The position numbers were made by a program, and so were the translations under genes. Of a stretch of 64,000 nucleotides of DNA, positions 50,601 to 62,600 are shown piece by piece. Source of the stretch: Bubalus kerabau (Eukaryota > Chordata > Mammalia > Artiodactyla > Bovidae); NCBI RefSeq assembly GCF_029407905.1, contig NC_073624.1, positions 120,962,001-121,026,000 on the forward strand, in the 5' to 3' direction. How positions within the stretch are numbered: position 1 is the stretch's first letter; the number at the start of each line of letters is the position of its first letter. The notes under the pieces were generated by a model. It made no database searches, had not been told where the DNA came from, and saw nothing but the letters and a program-made list of their open reading frames with translations.

Positions 50601-53600
50601 TACTTATTGATAGGATTGCAGAAATAATCTTTTATGACCAGGAGTAATATTTATTGCTATAATTTTGGAATAGGTTTATTTTTTTTAAAGGCTGCTTTAT
50701 CTAAAAACTTTTTTAAGGCAGCAGTACAAATGCTAGTACATCACACATACCTGAATATGGTGCTTTTTAACTTGCTTTGTGTGTCATTTTCATGTTAATG
50801 GGATAAGTTAAAGTGTTTTCTTTTCTGACTCATTTACTAAATGAAGGTCCAAAAACTGTACATTATTTTATGAATAGGATCATAAGAGACAATTTTCTTC
50901 TCCAAGAGACAGCAAGCCCTTGACTGTTGAAAAGAACTATTATATTGAAAGCCTTGATTATTTTGTGCTGGTAGTAGCTGGCCTTGAGAATTGTCTAACT
51001 TTTCCCATTCCCAGACCACTGTAAATCATGACATATTGCTGAATATGGACAGAAAGCACATTTGAAGTTGATGATCTAATGGCTTTACACCACCATATTT
51101 TTATCTGGTAAATGCACATTGAACATGCACTTAAAAAGAAATTGTTGGCTTTATGGGAAAATTAGGACATTTTTGGACAAATGTGATATAAAATTTTAAT
51201 CTACTTCTCTTTATCATAGGTAATTCTAGCTTCTTGGTAGGTTCTAATAGAAAATGGAATTTAAAAGTTGACTTATTAGACTAGACTAATTTAAAAAGTA
51301 TTTTCAGGCATTAAAAAAGATGCTCCTCCTTTTCTTTCAAATATGTAGGCTGTGTTCAGAGTCCTTGGATTCTGCTTTAAATGTTCTGGCTCGAGCTTTG
51401 GAAAACAACAAAGACAATCCAGAAATTTGGTGCCATTATCTCAGATTGTTCTCAAAAAGAGGAACCAAGGAGGAGGTACAGGAAATGTGTGAAACAGCTG
51501 TTGAATATGCTCCTGATTATCAAAGTTTTTGGACTGTGAGTAGAAACAATAAAGTTGTGTGTGTGTGCGCATTATCATATAATTCTTCAGGCCATCTTAA
51601 ATATTGATGTGTAACTTCATAGATTATTTGTTTTGTCAGCATACAGATATAATAATAAGCTTACTTTCACTGTCCAGTAACCTTAAAACCACTTCTCTGG
51701 GTCCAGATTAATTTAAACTTAAAAAAGAAGTCAGTATTTAGTGAAGAGGTGTTTTTTTATTGTTGTTGTTGTTTACTTTATTGGTAATGAAAAAAGATAA
51801 ACATTTTAAAGCATTTCACACTTACCTATTCATAAGCAATTTTATTTGGGACAAATTAAGTGAATTTTTGCTAAGTACCTGAAAATAATTTAAAAAAACT
51901 TTTTATGCTTATGTAACATTTTCATGAAGGCCGAAAAACATTTTGGTCTTTTTATTATGTTTTCATTACTTATGAAAATAATCTGTAAATCATACTAATA
52001 TCGAACCTTGCCAAATTAAAAAGATTTGGTGACAGAGTTTTTCATTCTGTGAGAAAATGGGATGTTGCCTACCTATGCTTAAAATTGTAATTAATCCACT
52101 TGTAAATATTCATTGATACATGAAGTTTTACTAGCTGAACTCAGGAATTATTAGACTCAGATAAGCCTTCATATAAGCCTATGGCTGTCAGATCTGTTAT
52201 TTACTTGCTAACTGAAGTTCAGAACAGACAGACTTGGATGACAAGACACCCTTAGTGAATGAACATGCCACTTTCTTATTCCCCCAACTCAGTGAACGGA
52301 TTCAGACAGTGAGAAATGCTTGAGTTTAACCTGAAGCTTTATATAAAAATTAATGCTGTTGATCAACTCAGGTTTTTCCTGAAGTTGTTTGGTCTTTAAA
52401 GGACTTCTTAATTCTTGCAGTTCTTTTGTCACGTATTTCTTACATGAATGTTATTCTCGAAATTTTTATACAGTCACACACCTGAGCAATGCAAATTGTA
52501 TGTGGTCATAAACACATGAGCTTTTGAAGATCCACTGTGGTCTTGCTGCCATCTATCTATTGATTCAATCAAAGGTGAAATGGCTTCAGTGATAATTCTA
52601 ACAGTATATCTCTGTTGTTTTAGTTGTCATCTGATTCCAGTATCCAACTTAGTACTGGAAGACGGGTTTATACATATTTGTAATTATCCTTTTTGCAGAA
52701 ATTGAATTTTTAATATATGACAATTTCTTAGTGAAATGTGAAAAATATGTAGTATTAGATATTCTTGTGAAGCAGGACTAATCATATGAAATCCCTTTGG
52801 ACAGTTTCTGCACCTGGAAAGCACCTTTGAAGAAAAAGATTACGTATGTGAGAGAATGGTGGAGTTTCTCATGGGAGCAGCCAAGAGGGAAGCATCAGAT
52901 ACTCTGTCCTTTCAACTTTTAGAGGCTCTTTTGTTTAGAGTTCAGCTGCACATATTTACTGGAAGATGCCAAAGTGCACTTTCAATTTTACAGGTAAGCA
53001 TTTATTATAGCATTTAATGACATTCTAAATCTTTGCCACTTTTTAGTAAGTTGTGTGAATTTGGGCAAGTTTGTGACTGTTTCCTCCTTTGCTTATTTAG
53101 TAGTGACAAAATCTTTAGAACAGTCTTTAGAATATTTATGAGGTTTAGATGAAAATAATACTTGTTGAGTACCCACCAGAATAAACTTCAATATTCTGGG
53201 GATTCACACCATTAAGGGGATTAGTCCATAGTGAAAATCTTCTATATGGGTGTGGTGGGGTTTTTTGTTTGTGAGTTTTATTCTTACTAGATTTTGAATA
53301 TTAAGACACTTTAAAAAAATAAATAAATTTAACTTTTTCATTAATTGTGTCATAAACCTTAGTATAGTGAAAACTATGTTAATCTGTTACTGATCTCTCT
53401 AAAGAGTTTTTTCATTTAAAAAATTGGTGACTATCAAAAATTGGACTTATCTGTTTAAGAATCATGCCAAAGAAATAAAACACTTCTAATCTTCTTTGCC
53501 TTTGCAGTTGAATCTTATTAGGATATTTTAAAAAACACCTTCAGATTATTTTTCCATTTTACCTAGAATGCATTGAAATTGGCTAATGATGGAAGAGTAG

Positions 53601-56600
53601 CTGAATACCTTAAAACAAGTGATCGATGTTTGGCATGGCTGGCCTACATACATCTTATTGAATTCAACATCCTTCCTTCAAAATTTTATGATCCATCTAA
53701 TGCCAATCCTTCAAGAATTGTTAACATAGAACCATTTGTAATGCCGTGGCAAGCAGTTCAAGATGTAAAGACTAATCCTGACATGTTGTTTGCAGTATTT
53801 GAAGGTAAGTATAAACGTTTATAAATTATTTAGAACATCAGCTTATTGCTTATTATGATGCTTCATAATAAAGTGAAACAAATTTATGTATTGCAAATTG
53901 TAGTTTTATTTCTTTTTTTAAAAGATTTACCTTTATTTTTGGCGGTGGTGGGTCTTTGTTGCTGCATGCAGGCCTTTCTCTAGTCTCAGTGAGTGGGGGC
54001 TACTCTTGGTTGAGGTGTGCGGGCTTCAGCAGTTGTGGCACATGGGCTTAGTTACTCCTGCTGCATGTGGCATCTTCCTGAACCAGAGGTCAAACTGGTG
54101 TCCCTTGCATTGCAAGGTAGATTCTTAACTGCGAGACCACCAGCAAAGCCCCTGTAGTTTAATTATATAAATGCTTTAAAGATTAAATCAGATAAGGTGA
54201 GCATGGTCATGTGTGAAAACCAGAAACTGTACTACATTACGTAGGTTTTCTGATTACGGCAAAGGGTTTCAGCTAAGCATGTAAATAATACAGCATGTTT
54301 ACATAGGTTTAATGAGTTGATTGAGTCACAGAACCAGGTAAATTTTGTAAAGCAATCTATCATTGTGAAAGTTAAAAGATAATACCTTATTTTTTCAAGT
54401 AGTTAGTATTTTCTCCCTCCATCAGTTGAGTTTGATTCCTCTCTGTACTAACCAAAGTATCTGCTTTGAAATAATAAGATACAAAGTCTGTTCCCTTCTA
54501 ATAAGAAGTATATAGCCTAGTCAGAAGATAAAATCTATACATATAACATCAATCAACATATGAGAAGTATGACTGTCTCAGCATATAGTCTAAATTCTGT
54601 GCTTAGAAAAGAGGCTGAGATCTGTGGTTTAGAGAATTACATGGTACAGGCCATAAACCTAAAGGGAAGAGGTTGTTGCAGGTTGGCACGATCAAGTATG
54701 TCTTCATAGAACAGTTAGGACTTGGACCTGCATTTTGGAGCTTGATTATGACGTGACTGACATAGTGAACCTTATTCTCGAAGCTGGGATTCTGTTTTAT
54801 TTCTGTTTCTCAAGGGCCTGTAATGTCTGGCAGCATACTGAGTGCTTAGTAAATGTTCATTGAATAAACCAGGGAAGAAAAAAGTAAAAGAAGGACATTC
54901 CTATTAGGGGAAGTAAGTAAACAAAAAGCAACAAGTAGATAAGAATTGGTGCAATGTATTTAAAGAGAAATTAGAAGATGGAAGAGTCCTTATCAAAATG
55001 AGTTGTGATGTTTAATTGCTAAGTCATGTCTGACTCTTGCAATCCCATGGACTTCAGCCTGCCAGGGTCCCTCTGTCCATGGTATTTCCCAGGCAAGAAC
55101 ACTGGAGTGGCTTGCCATTTCCTTCTCCAATCAAAGGGAGACTTTTGTGATAAAGAATAGTAGGAATTAAACTAGATAAGTGGAATGATACTAGGTTTTC
55201 AAGAACTTTGTGTGGTAGGTTTGATGGTAATAGAGAATCTTAAAGAAAGAATGTGCTGGAGAGAAATGATACCAAAGGTAGGAAAACCAACCAGAAGCCA
55301 ATCTCCATAACTGAGGCGTTAAAGAAAGTAACCTGGGAAAGAGTATTTATTGGAGATATCTAAGAGACAGATTAAATATCAGGGAAGAAGAGAAAAAATA
55401 GTCAAAGATGATTTCAGGGTTTTGAGACCAGGAAAAGGAAAGTATGCTAATAGAAAACTGGTGAATTGGAAAGACTGCTAGTAAGAGTGTGAATGATAAT
55501 TGGTGTCACTGATAATTGGTCACCCAAGTAGAAATGCTTGTTGCTACAAGGAGACAAGGAAGTATACCTTAAGTGGACAGTTATGGAGAGAAATGGATTT
55601 GAAAGTTATCAACATAGAGATTATTGTATTATGTAGTATTTTGCAATTTTTAATGTGCTCCCACAGTAAGTTATTCAGTAGTTGAATGAGACCAAGAAAA
55701 AATACAATCTCTTAGAAGCAGAAGCAAGCAGAAATTAAGAAGAAGAACATTATCATATGCTAATGTAAAGATAGATTTGTTTAGATAGGATACTTACAAG
55801 CTAACTTCATAAGTGCTATTTCAGAGTGGCTTTCACTTAGCACATCTGCTGAGTTTAACCTAGCACATCTGAGACGTCACATCACTATTGGGCAGGAAGG
55901 AAACGGTGACAGTGGTGCAGGGTGAAGCCATGGAGGACTGTCTCTAAGAAGCAGATCCAGTAAAGGACTCTGTATACAGGGAAAATGTTCTGAAAGAGTA
56001 AAGAAGAATTGTATAAATCTTAATTATGCTGAATTGGTTCATAGTGCTTTTCAGGTCTTAAAAAAAAAGATAAGGAAAGGGTTAACCATGATAGAAAACT
56101 GGGGGGAAAAAATCAAGTTTAGGGGAAATATTTAAATGACTGTAGATTATCAGAGCAAGGCCTCTTGAAGCAGGTGAGAGAAAGATGAGAAGATGATTGA
56201 TTCTTTAATTTTCTTGATATAATTTTTCGAGACTCTAATATAAATGCAAAGATATATATTTAGATGCAAGAGCTAACAATGGATGTTTTATTCTTAACAG
56301 GAAAGTGAGGATAAGAGATCAGTTTTAGGAGTCTGGAGATAATCTGAAATATCTCCTTCAGGTGAAAGCCAGGAGCTTAATAAAGGTGAATAAGATACGG
56401 TCAAACAAAAGAAGAAAAATTCATTTTGTATTTGATTCATGTTTTTGTGATGTTTTTGGGTAGATGCGGTGAAAGCTTGCACAGATGAGAGCCTTACTGT
56501 TGAGGAAAGAGTAGAGACCTGTGTCCCACTTTACACTAACATGATTGTTCTGCACCAGCTTCTTGAGAGGTAAAATTTAATTGACAAGCAGTTAGCCTCA

Positions 56601-59600
56601 TATTAAAAATCAGTTTTTCTTGTGTTAAGATGTGTGTTTTTCTTGTGAAGGTATGAGGCTGCAGTGGAGCTTTGTAAATGTTTATTGGAATCATGTCCCA
56701 TGAACTGCCAGTTGTTGGAATCCCTTGCTGCTTTATATTTGAAAATGAATCAGCAGGACAAAGCCAGGGCAGTGTGGGTTACTGCATTTGAAAAAAGTCC
56801 TCAGAATGCAGAGGTTTTTTATCATACATGCAAATTCTTCATCTTACAGGTAAAGAAAAAAGAAAAAATTCTTTGTTTTTCATAATTCTTAAATATGATG
56901 GTTTTGTTTCACATTCATTTGTCTTTTAAGATGTTTCAGGCATCAGGCTCTCCGGGATGTTTTACTGATTGTCTGCTCTTTGCAAACTGTGTTAGGTATT
57001 CCTTCTCTTTCTTCCAGAACACCCCATCCATAGTTCAGCCATTGTATCACATTGTGAATTTGCTTATGGCTACTTTATATACTATACTAAGAACTCCTAG
57101 AGAGGAAAGAGCTCCCCTACTCCTCACCTAGCACAGAGCCAAACATGTAATAGAGCTTAGTGGCTAATTGGTGAATGAAATTTGCTTGTGGTATATTGGA
57201 TGTTAAGCTGTTTATTGGTTAGTTCAGTTTGGAAATCAAAATACAAAAGTCATCTCTACCTCCACCTACTCAAAAAACTTAATCTACTCATTATTTTGGG
57301 GGTGATGTTGATGGTGGGGCTTTTTCTCCTTTGAAAAATTTTAATTAGACATTGTAAGCCTAATGTATATCTCTCCTCCCTCTTTTAAAAATAGAATCGA
57401 GGAGATAATCTTCTTCCATTTTTGCGGAAGTTTATTGCATCCTTCTTTAAACCTGGGTTTGAGAAGTATAGTAACTTGGATCTGTTTCGGTAAGTTTGTA
57501 GAAGACTGAGAAATGGTGTAGCTTAGTGGAAAGACTGCCAGTTTTTGGTGGATTGATTATATTTTAGATTAGATTTATTTTTTTTTAAGATACTTGAATA
57601 CCCTCTTATAGATCTGTTACAAGAGCAATAAAACTTAGTAAAAATGGACACAAAATGTAAAATGCTTTATTCTCTGTATTAAGAACACTTACAAAGGAAG
57701 TTTTGAATTAACACTGTGGTGATCCATTCTGCTTTTAATTATTGTTGTTGTTAACTTTAGCACTTAATACTATATCAACAGACTATCCTGAGATAATCTC
57801 AGTGATTTATGGAAAAATAAATTTCAAATTATTGGATTGGTGGCTTAAAGTGAATCTAAATAATATGCCTTTTTGAAAAAAAAATTCTGAAGAGGACTAC
57901 TTCAACTTCTGAAAGGTTGTTGAGTTAGAACCTTTAGTGAAGTTTCTTTTCAACCATCACTCTCTCAGTAGCTTATCGAGAATTCTGTATTTACTGCCTT
58001 TATTTGCTTCCCTGTGAGTTCTTGTTCTAACAACAATGAGGCCACAGCACATCATATGGGGTGGGTTTTTTGGAGGCTTTTAAAAAGTTCTCTTTTATTC
58101 TTCCTCCTCATCTCTCAGTAGGATCAGCAGACTTTTTTCCTTAAGGGCCAGATACTAAATATTTTAGACTTGCAAGCCATATGGCCTGTCACTACTAGTC
58201 AGCCTTGCTTTTATAACAGGAAAGCAGCCATAGACAGTATATAAATGAATGGGCATTGCTATGTTCCAATAAAAGTTATTTATGAAAATGCATGTAGTTT
58301 GCTGAGTGTAAGTAAAATAGCATTGAAAGGAAAATATCATGATACAGCTTTATTATTTTACGTTAGGAAGAGCTGAGAGAAGGAAGGTCTAAGCTGAATA
58401 TCTCCTAAAAAGTATTCTTATAGAAAATACTGAGCAAAGGTAAAGTCTTGGATTTATATGTGCAAGTCTAATGCTTGCATGCAGTTTTCTTTTCTTAGGT
58501 ACCCCCTTCCCTGCATCCTACCCTTCAGTATCGTAATGTTATATGAAAACATATTTTCAAAAATAACCCACATTTTGTTAAGTCAGTGGTTTATCTGCCG
58601 TAGATTTTGAACTTTGACAAAAAGGTTGGGGTCACTATTCTTTACCAGACTTGAGTCTTTTCTTCTGTCCTCTGATAGTTGCCAGTTTATTGACATCATG
58701 ATTTTAGTACTCTTCCTAAAGGTCTTTCTGCTTTGCTATACCTAGATTGCAATGGCACCCCACTCCAGTACTCTTGCCTGGAATGTCCCATGAACGGAGG
58801 AACCTGGTGGGCTGCAGTCCTTGGGGTTGCGAAGAGTCGGACACGACTGAGCGACTTCCCTTTCACTTTTCACTTTCACGCATTGGAGAAGGAAATGGCA
58901 CCCCACTCCAGTGTTCTTGCCTGGAGAATCCCAGGGACAGGGGAGCCCAGTGGGCTGCCGTCTATGGGGTTGCACAGAGTCGGACACGACTGAAGCAACT
59001 TAGCAGCAGTAGCAGCAGCATACCTAGATTAACATCTTACAGTTAATTACAAAAGAATAATTTGAAAGGCAAATTAAAGATGAGAAATTTAGAGATTGTT
59101 CGGCTTCCCCGTGCTGACTTTCTCCCTATTGGAGTTAGATTGCTTTAACATCTCAGAGAATAGGTTAAATTCAAGGCTGAACAAGACTTTTTTGTTTTAT
59201 TTATTTATTTATTTATTTTTAAAATTTATTTTATTTTTAAACTTTACATGATTGTATTAGTTTTGCCAAATATCAAAATGAATCCGCCACAGGTATACAT
59301 GTGTTCCCCATCCTGAACCCTCCTCCCTCCTCCCTCCCCATACCATACCTCTGGGTTGTCCCAGTGCACCAGCCCCAAGCATCCAGTATCGTGCATCGAA
59401 CCTGGACTGGCAACTCGTTTCATACATGATATTTTACATGTTTCAATGCCATTCTCCCAAATCTTCCCACCCTCTCCCTCTCCCACAGAGACCATAAGAC
59501 TGTTCTATACATCAGTGTCTCTTTTGCTGTCTCGTACACAGGGTTATTGTTACCATCTTACTAAATTCCATATATATGCGTTAGTATACTGTATTGGTGT

Positions 59601-62600
59601 TTTTCTTTCTGGCTTACTTCACTCTGTATAATAGGCTCCAGTTTCATCCACCTCATTAGAACGGATTCAAATGTATTCTTTTTAATGGCTGAGTAATACT
59701 CCATTGTGTATATGTACCACAGCTTTCTTATCCATTCATCTGCTGATGGACATCTAGGTTGCTTCCATGTCCTGGCTATTATAAACAGTGCTGCGATGAA
59801 CATTGGGGTACACGTGTCTCTTTCCCTTCTGGTTTCCTCAGTGTGTATGCCCAGCAGTGGGATTGCTGGGTCGTATGGCAGTTCTATTTCCAGTTTTTTA
59901 AGGAATCTCCACACTGTTCTCCATAGTGGCTGTACTAGTTTGCATTCCCACCAACAGTGTAAGAGGGTTCCCTTTTCTCCACACCCTCTCCAGCATTTAT
60001 TACTTGTCGACTTTAGGATCGCAGCCATTCTGACTGGTGTGAAATGGTACCTCATAGTGGTTTTGATTTGCATTTCTCTGATAATGAGTGATGTTGAGCA
60101 TCTTTTCATGTGTTTGTTAGCCATCTGTATGTCTTCTTTGGAGAAATGTCTATTTAGTTCTTTGGCCTATTTTTTGATTGGGTCATTTATTTTTCTGGAG
60201 TTGAGCTGTAGGAGTTGCTTGTATATTCTCGAGATTAGTTGTTTGTCAGTTGCTTCATTTGCTATTATCTTCTCCCATTCTGAAGGCTGTCTTTTCACCT
60301 TGCTAATAGTTTCCTTTGATGTGCAGAAGCTTTTAAGGTTAATTAGGTCCCATTTGTTTATTTTTGCTTTTATTTCCAATATTCTGGGAGGTGGGTCATA
60401 GAGGATCCTGCTGTGATGTATGTCAGAGAGTGTTTTGCCTATGTTCTCCTCTAGGAGTTTTATAGTTTCTGGTCTTACGTTTAGGTCTTTAATCCATTTT
60501 GAGTTTATTTTTGTGTATGGTGTTAGAAAGTGTTCTAGCTTCATTCTTTTACAAGTGGTTGACCAGATTTCCCAGCACCACTTGTTAAAGAGATTGTCTT
60601 TAATCCATTGTATATTCTTGCCTCCTTTGTCAAAGATAAGGTGTCCATATGTGCGTGGATTTATCTCTGGGCTTTCTATTTTGTTCCATTGATCTATATT
60701 TCTGTCTTTGTGCCAGTACCATACTGTCTTGATAACTGTGGCTTTGTAGTAGAGCCTGAAGTCAGGTAGGTTGATTCCTCCAGTTCCATTCTTCTTTCTC
60801 AAGATCGCTTTAGCTATTCGAGGTTTTTTGTATTTCCATACAAATTGTGAAATTATTTGTTCTAGCTCTGTGAAGAATACTGTTGGTAGCTTGATAGGGA
60901 TTGCATTGAATCTATAGATTGCTTTGGGTAGTATACTCATTTTCACTATATTGATTCTTCCAATCCATGAACATGGTATATTTCTCCATCTGTTAGTGTG
61001 AACAAGACTTTTTTAAAACTTGACAATTCTGATTTTCCTTTTGGCATGAAGGTAATTATTTTAGTTTTGAAGAAAATACTGCCAGTGTGTGCCATGGTCA
61101 AAAATGTTGAGATCTTCTTGATGTCAGCTTAATAAAGCAGAAATTTATTCTGGGTCAATAAAAATTTGAAAGCGGGCTACCTCCAGATAATCTTCTCATT
61201 GTTTACTAAGTCATTTTGCTTAATTAATTTGTTACTGTAAAGGCATAATTCACAGTTCACCAAGAATTATGAGGAAAAAATATCCTGTGCTTAGTTTATG
61301 TAGACAATTTGAAGTCCTTCTTACAGAGTGCATTTCCGTTAACTGAGGAAATCTTTTTTGAGTCAAATATTAAGAGAACGGCAGTAAGTTAGAGAGTGTT
61401 CAGCATTGCCATACTTACTGCTGCTGCTAAGTTGGGTCAGTCGTGTCTGACTCTGTGTGACCCCATAGACGGCAGCCCAGCAGGCTCCCCCATCCCTGGG
61501 ATTCTCCAGACAAGAACACTGGAGTGGGGTGCCATTGCCTTCTCCGGCCATACTTACTAGTATTGATAAAACAAGTTTTTTTGACCACACCACTCGGTAT
61601 GTGGGAACTTAGCCCCGGACCAGGGATTGAACCCATGCCCTCTGCATTGGAAGCTCAGAGTCTTAACCACTGAACCACCAGGGTAGTCCCTGATACAAAT
61701 ATTTTTAATTATTATAAAAGAACCAAAGCTTATTAATAGTTGTCAGTGCTCTTAATAGGTTCAAAATATTTTTATTTCATGAGTAGAAATTGTAAAGTAC
61801 TTAAAACTGTAATATTAGAATTGGAGTCTCATTTCTCTTTCTGTGTAACATTTAGTATAAATTTTATGCTGTAAAATGTTGCGTGTCAAATTTAGAATAA
61901 AAACAGAGCTAGAAGGAGTAATTTTCATGTGTTTCAAATCAATTTGAAGGTTAGTAGATAACCATAAAAATTAACTTGGGGGTTTAATTCACCTTACTGA
62001 AGTTAGTAGGGATAATCGTACATACATGAGAGTTGAAGTTATCTTCTCTTACCTCAGTTTTGAGGAAAGCTGATACCCTTAGAAGTTAAGTGATTAGCTC
62101 ATGGTGATACAGGTAGTTATGGCCAAGCTGGGATGATAACTTCTAGATTTCTTCCCTGTCTTAATGGCTCCCCACTCAATCTTCCCCACCCCAGACCCCA
62201 TACAGCCTCTCTAATACATTAAAACGTAGCCCCTTGAAATAATTTTTTAAATCCAGTTGGTTGTCCTTGTTGAAATCAGTGTATTTCCTTTAAAAACATT
62301 GTTCCTGAAGATGCTGGTAGTGTTATACACACAGATTCAAATATATTGGGGGAAATCTGAATTAGCAAAGTCAAAAAGATAGTTTTTAGTATCCTTTAGT
62401 ATTGTGGCTTTTTAAGAGCAGACTTTATTTTTCAGTATTTCTCAGTCTTATTTGGAGAAGGCAATGGCAACCCACTCCAGTACTCTTGCCTGGAAAATCC
62501 CATGGACAGAGGAGCCTGGTAGGCTGCAGTCCATGGGGTCGCCAAGAGTCGGACACAACTGAGCGACTTCACTTTCACTTTTCACTTTCCTGCATTGGAG

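Larger units (their letters stand above)
53805..56463 (+). other. ZFC3H1: ZFC3H1 intron 24
   Basis: 2.7 kb: a CHR-type SINE at the start, then a long tract that looks like fragmented antisense L2 (about 54480-56250), interrupted by a Bov-tA fragment. Confidence 0.7.

Noticed and set aside
59706..60401. 231-codon plus-strand ORF
   Set aside because: It is the complement of the antisense L1 ORF2 region and has no independent support.
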